From: Oscillospiraceae bacterium
GTDB lineage: Bacteria; Bacillota; Clostridia; Oscillospirales; Ruminococcaceae
Direction: 5' to 3'
Assembly: GCA_900757485.1 (NCBI GenBank)
Contig: CAAEOA010000014.1
Coordinates: forward strand, 1 to 9,844
Length of the DNA stretch: 9,844 bases
Below are positions 1-7,266 of this stretch, in pieces (position 1 is the stretch's first letter; each line of letters starts with the position of its first letter). The translations under genes were made by a program, and so were the position numbers. Below the pieces are notes generated by a model, which was given only the letters and a program-made list of their open reading frames with translations, was not told the origin of the DNA and searched no databases.

Positions 1-1
1 T

Positions 2-697
2 CTTTGGCCCCGTAACGCCACTTTTGATAACTACAAAATGCTCTTTAGCCTGATTAATTCCACTCGGGTAGCTTTTTCCCGCTATGCTTTTAATACGGTG
101 TTCATCACAATTGCCACGACTGCTATACATGTGCTAATTGCCTCTATGGCGGCTTATCCGTTGTCCAAGGGGCGATTCCTGGGGAAAAATTTCCTGAATC
201 AGATTGTGTTGCTGGCTCTGATGTTCGTACCTGCCATCGCCGATGTGATCAATTATCAGACAATTGTGTCTTTAGGGTGGCTGGACACCTATATGGCTGC
301 CATAGCTCCTAATGTTGCCACTACGCTTGGTCTGTTCCTGATTACCAACTATATGTCTACCATTCCGGATACTTTGCTGGAGGCAGCTCGTATCGATGGA
401 TGTTCAGATTTTCGAATCTATTGGTCCATTGTTATGCCGATCTGCAAACCTGCATGGTTGACGCTTATCATCATCATGTTTCAGAATATTTGGGGGCAGA
501 CGCATACGGCATATATCTATCAGGAGGCTATGAAAACCCTGCCATATGCCCTGACTCAGATAACCACCGGCGGTTATATCCGTGCCGGTGCTGCCCAATC
601 CGTGGGTGTGCTGATGCTGATTGTACCCGCGATCATTTTTATCTTTAATCAGACCAAAATTCTCGAGACTATGGCGTCTTCGGGCATTAAGGAATAA
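2..697 (+). CDS. Carbohydrate ABC transporter permease, MalG type (5' end cut off by window edge)
   Basis: Inner-membrane subunit of a binding-protein-dependent sugar importer. The frame is open from base 2, and 12 residues precede the first ATG (38). They include the DNYK stretch usual in the extracellular segment after TM1 of MalG-like proteins, so the gene starts upstream and ATG 38 is internal; 231 residues are visible. The EAA loop that docks on the ATPase is intact: EAA is encoded from about 380, followed by G at the expected place and an I-x-M-P end (LLEAARIDG then IVMP). Several hydrophobic segments surround it, and the C-terminus (TMASSGIKE) fits the MalG pattern. The stop lies 14 bases before the next start, so it belongs to the same operon. 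Its MalF partner and binding protein are presumably upstream. The family is secure; the substrate is unknown. Confidence 0.92.
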   Translation, partial: LWPRNATFDNYKMLFSLINSTRVAFSRYAFNTVFITIATTAIHVLIASMAAYPLSKGRFLGKNFLNQIVLLALMFVPAIADVINYQTIVSLGWLDTYMAAIAPNVATTLGLFLITNYMSTIPDTLLEAARIDGCSDFRIYWSIVMPICKPAWLTLIIIMFQNIWGQTHTAYIYQEAMKTLPYALTQITTGGYIRAGAAQSVGVLMLIVPAIIFIFNQTKILETMASSGIKE

Positions 698-714
698 AGG
701 AGGCGGTACATTTG
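696..714 (+). promoter_or_regulatory. Ribosome binding site that sets a TTG start
   Basis: AAGGAGG at 697-703, overlapping the previous stop codon, sits 8 bases before TTG 712. The next in-frame ATG (730) lies 26 bases from this site, too far to use it, so TTG is the likely start. Starting there also gives the signal peptide a positively charged N-region (MLKTWGMR). Confidence 0.8.
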
Positions 715-2817
715 CTGAAGACATGGGGAATGCGGCTGTTGGCCGCTGCCGCCGCCGCTTTGCTGCTGTCGATGTCTGCGGCGGCGAGTGTGACGAAGGT
801 GGAGGAGGAACCTATGTACACCTCTTTTACCTATGCTGTCTCTCGTGGCAGTATCTATGCACTGGAATCTCCTGCTCCCTATCGGGTAGCGGGGCAGGTG
901 GATGCTGTTTCTCTTGGAACACCATTGGGAACTCCCAGTGACTTGTGCGTTTATAATAACGAAGTCTATATTGCAGACAGTGCCAATCATTGTGTACTGC
1001 GTACCGACGCAGCGTTCAATCTTTTGGATACGATCCGCGGTTTTACCTGGAAAGGAAAACAGGAGACTTTTTCCAAGCCGGAAGGGATTTCTGTCACTGC
1101 TGATCATGTTTATGTTGCCGATACCGGTAACCATCGTATTGTGGTGCTCAACAGAGACGGAAGCTGTGCCTCAATCATTGAAAAGCCGAACGCAGACATT
1201 CTTTCGAACGATTTGGTGTTCGAGCCCCGTAAGATTACTGCTGACGGCAAAGGGCGGGTATATGCTGTGGTCAAGGGCGTGTACGAGGGTATTATGGAAC
1301 TTTATGAGGATGGCAATTTCGGCGGATTTGTGGGCAGCATTCCTGTTGATCCTGATCCGATAACGCTGTTGTGGAAGTCACTAATGAGTAAGGAACAGCG
1401 GGAAAAGCTGGAAAATTTTATTCCCGTAGAGTATACCAATTTAACACTGGATGCGGATGGCTTTTTGTTCACTGTCTCGCTGGCGGCGGACGATCAGGAC
1501 TCAATTCGACGCCTGAACGCGGCAGGCAATGACATTCTCGTGCGCACCTCACTGGGAAATATTCCGGTTAGCGGCGCAGTTGAGGAGGCAAAAGGCTTTC
1601 CGGTGGACGGCGAACTGTCGGATTTTGTAGACATAGCGGTAGGAGAAGATAATCTCTACTACGCGTTGGATGCGGAATATGGCCGTATTTATGCCTATGA
1701 CGACAACGGTAATCTGTTGTATGTGTTCGGCGGCCGCAGTACCGGTCAGAACGGAACTTTTCCTAAAGGTTCTTCTATTGCTTTGTTGGGAGAGAAGGTG
1801 TTGGTTGCTGACAGTTCCACCGGTACAATTACCTTGTTTACCCGTACCGCTTATGCCGAAGCTATCGCTAAGGGGATTGCTCAGTATAACGATGATTCCT
1901 ATGCCGAAAGTATCGATACTTGGAATGAGGTACTGCAATATAACCGTCACTTTGTGCTGGCTTATTCAAAAATCGGGCAGGCATTGTATCAGACCGGCAA
2001 CTATGCTGAGGCTATGGAATATTTCGAAAGAGCAGTAGATCAAACCAATTATTCAAAGGCGTTTGAACGTTGGAGAAACACATGGTTCACCGATCATTTC
2101 GTCGGGATCGTTATCGGTGTTATAGCGGTTATAGGCGTGCTGATGGTTGCGCGGCTTGCTCTGCGGAGGATACTGCAACGCTATCCTGTGAAAGCAGGCG
2201 GAGTATTGGACTCCCTGCATTATCCACTATATGTGATTTTTCATCCTTTTGACGGATTTTGGGATCTTAAATATGAAAATCGCGGTCGAAAATGGGTGGC
2301 TACATTGCTGGTGGCGCTTACGGTTGTTACCTTTGCAGTAGAACGTTCGCTTTCCGGTTTTGCGGTGAGCGCAGTGCCGGATCGCCAATTGGATATTCTT
2401 TATGAACTTAAGTTTGTGCTGGTACCCCTGTTGTTGTTTTTAGTGGGAAATCTGTCTATCACTACACTGATGGACGGAAAAGGTACCCTCGGACAGATAT
2501 ATACGGCAGTGGGATATACTTTGACTCCGTTAATTCTCATTAAGCTGCCGCTAACTCTTGTGAGCAACTTGTTAACTCAGAATGAACTCATGTATGTGCA
2601 GTTGCTCAATGTAATTGCGATTGTTTGGGTAGCATTTTTGTTATTCGGCGCCTTACTGAGTACGCACGAGTATACCGGCAGTAAAACGGTGGCAACTTTG
2701 ATTATCACCGTGGTCGCTATGTTGATCATTTGCTTTATATGTGTGCTGTTCTTTTCTCTGTTTTCTGAGTTGGTGGGATTTGTGTACACGATGTTTCAAG
2801 AAATGCGCTATCGATGA
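712..2817 (+). CDS. Membrane protein with NHL-type beta-propeller, TPR pair and Yip1-like domain
   Basis: 701 residues, four parts visible. (1) A signal peptide, about 1-25, with an alanine/leucine-rich core and AAA before a possible cleavage site. (2) About six NHL-like repeats, roughly 73-385, clearest at 73-99, 121-150 and 350-385, with the recurring VYIADS/VYVADTGNHRI strand. (3) Two TPR motifs, about 386-447 (YAESIDTWNEVL..., then GNYAEAMEYFERAV). (4) A membrane helix at 462-481, a linker, and a C-terminal domain from about 500 with five further hydrophobic helices, like Yip1 family proteins (HPFDGFWDLKYENRG before the first helix). The signal peptide suggests that the propeller and TPRs face outside and the protein is anchored by its C-terminal half. 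No catalytic motif is seen; a scaffolding or glycan-sensing role beside the lipoprotein and permeases is inference. The architecture is confident, the function unknown. Confidence 0.85.
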   Translation: MLKTWGMRLLAAAAAALLLSMSAAASVTKVEEEPMYTSFTYAVSRGSIYALESPAPYRVAGQVDAVSLGTPLGTPSDLCVYNNEVYIADSANHCVLRTDAAFNLLDTIRGFTWKGKQETFSKPEGISVTADHVYVADTGNHRIVVLNRDGSCASIIEKPNADILSNDLVFEPRKITADGKGRVYAVVKGVYEGIMELYEDGNFGGFVGSIPVDPDPITLLWKSLMSKEQREKLENFIPVEYTNLTLDADGFLFTVSLAADDQDSIRRLNAAGNDILVRTSLGNIPVSGAVEEAKGFPVDGELSDFVDIAVGEDNLYYALDAEYGRIYAYDDNGNLLYVFGGRSTGQNGTFPKGSSIALLGEKVLVADSSTGTITLFTRTAYAEAIAKGIAQYNDDSYAESIDTWNEVLQYNRHFVLAYSKIGQALYQTGNYAEAMEYFERAVDQTNYSKAFERWRNTWFTDHFVGIVIGVIAVIGVLMVARLALRRILQRYPVKAGGVLDSLHYPLYVIFHPFDGFWDLKYENRGRKWVATLLVALTVVTFAVERSLSGFAVSAVPDRQLDILYELKFVLVPLLLFLVGNLSITTLMDGKGTLGQIYTAVGYTLTPLILIKLPLTLVSNLLTQNELMYVQLLNVIAIVWVAFLLFGALLSTHEYTGSKTVATLIITVVAMLIICFICVLFFSLFSELVGFVYTMFQEMRYR

Positions 2818-2843
2818 AGGAGGCGAGGTGAGTGAGACAAATG
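2817..2843 (+). promoter_or_regulatory. Two overlapping Shine-Dalgarno sites giving alternative starts (GTG 2832 or ATG 2841)
   Basis: AAGGAGG at 2817-2823 is 8 bases before GTG 2832. A second good match, GAGGTG at 2825-2830, is 10 bases before ATG 2841, in the same frame. Both starts leave an intact lipoprotein signal peptide and differ by three residues. The first site overlaps the stop codon of the preceding gene, so translation of the two genes is probably coupled. Confidence 0.65.
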
Positions 2844-5348
2844 AATATCTTAAAACGAATCGGCGCGGTTTGTACAGCATTGCTCCTGACCGTGTTGTGT
2901 GCCTCCTGCGGTGCTGACAGCCGTCGGACAAATATGAACGATATCGTTAAGGAGAAACTTTCTTATACTGCTCTGCGGAGTAAGGGTACTCTTTCTCCGA
3001 CAGACACAGAAATCGCCGGTAAAAAACTGGCGCAGCAAAACGACTGGCTTGCTTTATATTATGAGGAGAGTACTGCGGCGGTGTCGGTGTTTGATAAGCG
3101 TACTGGTCTATGGTGGCATTCCAATCCGGATGATCCGGAAAATCCTGCATCCCGCTCTCAGCTAAGTATCTCGACAATTAGTTCTCAGGGGGTAGTAAAG
3201 CAATATACGTCCTATGCAGACTCCCTTTCCAGAGGACAGGTGAGTTTTGAGACAGGAGAAGGATTGACAGTATCTTATACTTTCGGCAATCCTAAGCCGG
3301 ATCTTTCCTCTGTGCCGGAAAAACTCACAGACGAACGTCACAAGGCACTGATGGAGCGAGCGGTGGTAGCCGGCGGCGACAAAACGCTGCTGACCCGTCG
3401 GTATATTCAGAAAGACGGTATTTGGATCCGTAAGGACAATCTGACTGCGGATCAGAGTAAAAAGCTTCGGAAGCTATTTGAACTGATTGATTATACTGCG
3501 GAGGAATTGGCGGAAGACAATGCGGCTGCCGGTACTTCGGGAACATCTCTGAAAGATGACAGCTTCATGATTCCGTTGACCTATTTGTTGGAAGGGGATT
3601 CTCTTCGGGTGTATATTTCCGGAGAGCAGATTCGCTATCCTACCGATTCTTTAATTACCTCTTTGGAAGTATTGGAATATTTTGGTGCTCTGAAAGAAAA
3701 TACGGAGGGCTGGATATTTATTCCGGATGGCTCCGGTGCTTTGGTGGATACTTCTGCCAGAATGGGCACCACAGGATCAGTTTCTCTGCCGCTTTACGGG
3801 CGGGATGACACTCTGCCTCAGACCGGTTATTCCCCGTTGGGCGAGGATTGCTTGCTGCCGGTGTTCGGATTTTCACGAACCGGAGGCGGTATGCTGGCTG
3901 TGATTGAGGACAATGAAGCGATTGCCAGCATTCAGGTGGTAAAACCGGGCTATGTGGACAGTTATGCCACTGCCAGCACAGCATTTGCTCTGAATGCCAC
4001 TCAAAACGTCGGGCTGTCTTCGGACAGTATTTCTAAATTCTATATTACAGCGGAAACCCGCTATGCAGGTGATACAGCCCTGCGGTATGTATTCCTTGAA
4101 AAAGAGGATGCCACTTATTCCGGAATGGCCGGAATCTATCGGGACTATCTGGATTTGTCCGGCGAACGTACGCTGCAATCAGCACAGGGATCATTGCCTT
4201 TCTTTTTAGAAACCGTGGGGGCGATAGATACCGAGGTGTCCACACTGGGCTTTGTTCATGATACCTTGGTACCGTTGACTACCTATGAGGATAATATTAC
4301 TCTGATAGAGCAGTTGCAGGAACGCGGTATCGAACAGGTAAATCTGATTCTGACCGGTTGGATGAACGGCGGCTCTGATCCGGGACTGCCTGATAAGACG
4401 GAACTGATACGGGTACTGGGTGGAAAGAAAAAATTTGCCGCCTTATGCGAATGGGCTGAAAACAGCAATGTAAGGCTCTATCCGCAGGTATTACTTAATA
4501 CCTTTTCTGCTTCAGAAGGTCTGACAGTGCAGAACACCTACGCCTCTCGTGCGCTGGATAACAAAAAGAGTTATCGCGCTCTCTATGATGTTGCAACCGG
4601 CAGCGCTCTTGCGACCGGACAGCGTTATCTTTTGTCTCCTACTTGGCAGCGATCTTTAGGCAAACAGCTTTGCACCTCCTTGAAAAAAGCAGGTTTGACC
4701 GGTGTGAATCTCGGAGATATTGCTACTACGGTTTACAGTGATTATGGAGAGAGTAGCGAGGCTCTGCGTCAGACGGCACGCATTTCAGCGGCAGAACTGG
4801 TGGCGGAATATGCTGACGCGTTGCCTGATTTGATGTTGACTGCGCCCAACGATCTGACCGCTCGATACAGTCACGTATATACAGATGTACCAAAATCTTC
4901 TGCAAGCTTGAGTATGGCTTATTGTTCCGTACCTTTTTATCAGATGGTATTTCATGGCTATGCCTCATATTCCTTTACTGCTATGAACTATGATGCGGAT
5001 TTTACCCGCAGTTTGCTAAAATGTGCAGAATACGGCAGCTGTCCCAAGTTCCAGTTTGTTGCTAGAGAGGACGACCGGCTCACCTTTGTGGATGACGCTG
5101 CATACTATGCTTCCTATTATAAGCGTTGGATGGACAGCGCCGCTGAAGCTTATGCCTTTTTGAACGAGCTTCTGACTCCGGTACAAAACGCCCGAATGAT
5201 AAATCATGTCTGCATTTCGGATGGAGTCTATCGTACAGAATACGACAACAACTGTTCCATCTATGTAAATTTTAACGATGCGCCTGTCACTGTAGATGGA
5301 GTCACAATTTCAGCACAAAATGCAGTGCGGAAAGGGGGAGACAAATGA
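2832..5348 (+). CDS. DUF5696-like lipoprotein, putative surface glycoside hydrolase
   Basis: 838 residues from GTG 2832, or 835 from ATG 2841. The N-terminus is a lipoprotein signal: charged NILKR, a hydrophobic core, and a lipobox-like LCASC with C26 as the likely lipidated residue (C rather than L at -3 is slightly off consensus). Residues 70-150 read like a beta-rich domain (DWLALYYEES, TGLWWHSNPDD). Residues 280-425 form another beta-rich stretch (GWIFIPDGSGALV, GMLAVIED). From about 455 the pattern of alternating strands and helices suggests a TIM barrel: QVNLILTGWMNGG at 502-514, RLYPQVLLNTF at 548-558, GVNLGD at 624-629 and MLTAPND at 668-674. The end looks like a small beta domain. 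The overall pattern matches what I recall of DUF5696 proteins next to sugar ABC transporters. Glycosidase activity is inferred from this fold impression; D629 and D637 are only candidate acids. The stop overlaps the next start by 4 bases (ATGA). Confidence 0.75.
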   Translation: MRQMNILKRIGAVCTALLLTVLCASCGADSRRTNMNDIVKEKLSYTALRSKGTLSPTDTEIAGKKLAQQNDWLALYYEESTAAVSVFDKRTGLWWHSNPDDPENPASRSQLSISTISSQGVVKQYTSYADSLSRGQVSFETGEGLTVSYTFGNPKPDLSSVPEKLTDERHKALMERAVVAGGDKTLLTRRYIQKDGIWIRKDNLTADQSKKLRKLFELIDYTAEELAEDNAAAGTSGTSLKDDSFMIPLTYLLEGDSLRVYISGEQIRYPTDSLITSLEVLEYFGALKENTEGWIFIPDGSGALVDTSARMGTTGSVSLPLYGRDDTLPQTGYSPLGEDCLLPVFGFSRTGGGMLAVIEDNEAIASIQVVKPGYVDSYATASTAFALNATQNVGLSSDSISKFYITAETRYAGDTALRYVFLEKEDATYSGMAGIYRDYLDLSGERTLQSAQGSLPFFLETVGAIDTEVSTLGFVHDTLVPLTTYEDNITLIEQLQERGIEQVNLILTGWMNGGSDPGLPDKTELIRVLGGKKKFAALCEWAENSNVRLYPQVLLNTFSASEGLTVQNTYASRALDNKKSYRALYDVATGSALATGQRYLLSPTWQRSLGKQLCTSLKKAGLTGVNLGDIATTVYSDYGESSEALRQTARISAAELVAEYADALPDLMLTAPNDLTARYSHVYTDVPKSSASLSMAYCSVPFYQMVFHGYASYSFTAMNYDADFTRSLLKCAEYGSCPKFQFVAREDDRLTFVDDAAYYASYYKRWMDSAAEAYAFLNELLTPVQNARMINHVCISDGVYRTEYDNNCSIYVNFNDAPVTVDGVTISAQNAVRKGGDK

Positions 5349-6265
5349 AAAAGACAGATAAGAGCGGAAGTTTGCTGCGCCGGCGCGATAGTTTCGGTTT
5401 GGTGTTTTTGACTCCGTGGCTAATCGGATTTCTGATGTTTTTTCTTTATCCATTTCTGCGGGCGGTGTTGCTGAGTCTGCAGAAAGTGACATTTCTCTCT
5501 GATGGCGGTTTTTCTACTGCTTTCATTGGGGTGGATAACTATTTGGTTGCATTAACTAAAGATGAGAAATTTTTGCCGCTGGCTGCCGGTTCCATTCTGG
5601 ATTTGTTCATCAATGTGCCGGTATGCCTGATCTTCTCCTTTTTTGTAGCAGTACTATTGCGTCAGAAATTTCGCGGCAATTCTCTCGTTAAGGCGATCTT
5701 CTTTCTGCCGGTTATACTCGGTACCGGCGTTTTTCTGAGTGTGCAGACCGACACCTCTGCAGTTTCAGGAATGGCGTTGGACTCCGCCATGCAGGAGGGT
5801 ATCGGCTCCATGCAAATGCTGCAAAGTATGAATTTGGTGAACATTCTGCAGGATATCGGTATACCGGCATCGGTAACGGAATATATTACCGGTCCGGTAG
5901 ATCGGATTTACAATGTGATTTCTCTGTCTGGTGTGCAAATTTTCATCTTTTTGGCAGGACTCAATGCCATCTCTCCATCAGTATACGAAGCAGCCTATAT
6001 CGAGGGAGCTTCCGGTTGGGTGGCATTTTGGAAGATTACTTTTCCGATGGTGTCGCCGGTCATCGTGGTCAACGTTGTCTATTCATTGATTGACAATTTT
6101 ACGATGTCTACGAATGAAACAATGACTTATATTTTTGACACCGCATTTTCCAACTTTGATTACGGCTTGTCCAGTGCAATGGCGTGGCTCTATTGTCTGG
6201 TACTTGCAATCATTGTGGGAATCGCTATGCTGGTAATTTCCAAACGGGTAGTTTATCAATCATGA
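5345..6265 (+). CDS. Sugar ABC transporter permease, MalF/UgpA type
   Basis: 306 residues, start ATG 5345 within an ATGA overlap with the lipoprotein gene and preceded by AAAGGGGGAG (5331-5340). The N-terminus has the usual cytoplasmic charged stretch, then TM1 with the LTPWLIGFLMFFLYPF pattern common to MalF-like sugar permeases. The GVDNY segment (62-66) follows. The EAA loop is at 215-234 (EAAYIEGASG... ITFP), keeping E, A, A, G and the final P that contact the ATPase. Hydrophobic segments lie at about 18-45, 84-105, 115-133, 190-208, 236-252 and 277-299. An unusually long stretch of about 55 residues (134-188), rich in M, Q and S, separates TM3 from TM4. It pairs with the MalG-type gene directly downstream. 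No ATPase is encoded here; many Bacillota use a shared MsmX-type ATPase encoded elsewhere. Substrate unknown. Confidence 0.93.
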   Translation: MKKTDKSGSLLRRRDSFGLVFLTPWLIGFLMFFLYPFLRAVLLSLQKVTFLSDGGFSTAFIGVDNYLVALTKDEKFLPLAAGSILDLFINVPVCLIFSFFVAVLLRQKFRGNSLVKAIFFLPVILGTGVFLSVQTDTSAVSGMALDSAMQEGIGSMQMLQSMNLVNILQDIGIPASVTEYITGPVDRIYNVISLSGVQIFIFLAGLNAISPSVYEAAYIEGASGWVAFWKITFPMVSPVIVVNVVYSLIDNFTMSTNETMTYIFDTAFSNFDYGLSSAMAWLYCLVLAIIVGIAMLVISKRVVYQS

Positions 6266-6281
6266 GAAGGGAGGCGTTGTC

Positions 6282-7211
6282 ATGACTCATACTTTCAATC
6301 GCCGGCGCTTTCTTTACAGTGCCAAACGTCGGGGAAAATCTTGGGGTTGGACCTTTATCCGTGCCATATTTATTTTGGGCTTTAGTTTTGTGATTCTGTA
6401 TCCCTTGCTGAACATGCTGGCCAGAGCTTTTATGGCTCCGCAGGATCTGTATGACAGTTCTGTGCTCTGGCTGCCCAAGCATTTTACCCTCATTAATTTG
6501 CAGATTACTGCTCGTTCTCTGCAATACGGCAAGGCCTTCTGGAATAGCCTGTGGACATCTGGAATGGCGACACTTTTGCAACTGTTTTCCTGCGTGACGG
6601 CAGGTTATGCTTTTGCCCGTTATCGTTTTCCCATGCGCCGGTTTCTGTTCGTCTGTGTGCTTCTGACCTTGATCGTACCGCCGCAGCTAACGATGATCTC
6701 TTCATATATGTATTTCAGTGATTTGTCCCTGATCGGCACTCAATGGCCCATGATGCTGATGTCTGCGACGGGCACCGGAATACGCAGCGGGTTATTCATT
6801 TATATGTTCCGTCAGTTTTTTCGGTCAATGCCCAAAGAGACGGAGGAGGCAGCTATGGTAGACGGTGCGGGGCACTTTCGTATTTTTTTCAAGGTAATGC
6901 TTCCGGGGGCGTTGACTATCATAGTAACGGTGGCGCTGTTTAGTTTTGTATGGCAATGGAATGATGTATTTTTTGTTAACCTATATGATCGCCGCTTCAG
7001 TAACTTATCCAACAGTGTCAATACAGCTAATTTTTCCAACTATTTTACCAGCTTTACGGAATATACCGGCTTTTCGCAGTACGATCCGGTTATTACTAAG
7101 AATTTCAAGTCCACTGCTGCGCTGATGGTGGTGGCTCCGCTGATTTTGCTGTTTGCATTTATGCAGCGCTATTTTGTAGAGAGCGTGGAGCGTTCCGGAG
7201 TGGTGGGTTGA
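6282..7211 (+). CDS. Carbohydrate ABC transporter permease, MalG type (complete)
   Basis: 309 residues. ATG 6282 lies 7 bases after AAGGGAGG (6267-6274) and 16 bases after the stop of the MalF-type gene, the usual order for a permease pair. The protein has a basic N-terminus (RRRF, KRRGK), TM1 at about 27-49, further hydrophobic segments near 92-110, 120-140, 153-173, 208-226 and 278-295, and an EAA loop at 189-208 (EAAMVDGAGHFRIFFKVMLP) matching the consensus. It ends in RYFVESVERSGVVG, the C-terminal pattern of MalG proteins (RYFVxGxxxGxxKG). It differs clearly from the partial MalG-type protein at 2-697, so it is a second transporter component and not a recent tandem copy. The 235-275 segment is rich in N, S, F and Y and probably contacts the binding protein. 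Substrate unknown. Confidence 0.94.
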   Translation: MTHTFNRRRFLYSAKRRGKSWGWTFIRAIFILGFSFVILYPLLNMLARAFMAPQDLYDSSVLWLPKHFTLINLQITARSLQYGKAFWNSLWTSGMATLLQLFSCVTAGYAFARYRFPMRRFLFVCVLLTLIVPPQLTMISSYMYFSDLSLIGTQWPMMLMSATGTGIRSGLFIYMFRQFFRSMPKETEEAAMVDGAGHFRIFFKVMLPGALTIIVTVALFSFVWQWNDVFFVNLYDRRFSNLSNSVNTANFSNYFTSFTEYTGFSQYDPVITKNFKSTAALMVVAPLILLFAFMQRYFVESVERSGVVG

Positions 7212-7224
7212 CGGAGGATTATCC

Positions 7225-7260
7225 ATGATGCAGTCTTCATGTCGCATAAAAGGAGAATGA
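7225..7260 (+). CDS. Possible 11-residue mini-ORF with a strong ribosome binding site
   Basis: ATG 7225 opens an 11-codon frame (MMQSSCRIKGE, stop 7258-7260). CGGAGGATT at 7212-7220, with GGAGG 7 bases before the ATG, is as good a ribosome binding site as those of the real genes. It follows the permease stop directly and ends 6 bases before the esterase ATG at 7267. The esterase's own site, AAAAGGAG (7248-7255), lies inside the mini-ORF. It could be a coupling or leader peptide that controls esterase translation, or the remains of a lost gene start. Only the position and the ribosome binding site support it. Confidence 0.35.
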   Translation: MMQSSCRIKGE

Positions 7261-7266
7261 ATAAGT

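Noticed and set aside
404..1134. Open frames on the minus strand opposite the first permease and the propeller gene
   Set aside because: They lie opposite strongly supported genes, lack ribosome binding sites and have low-complexity, family-free translations.
6743..6943. 66-codon plus-strand frame inside the second MalG-type permease
   Set aside because: It overlaps the EAA region of a clear permease in another frame and has no recognisable protein features.
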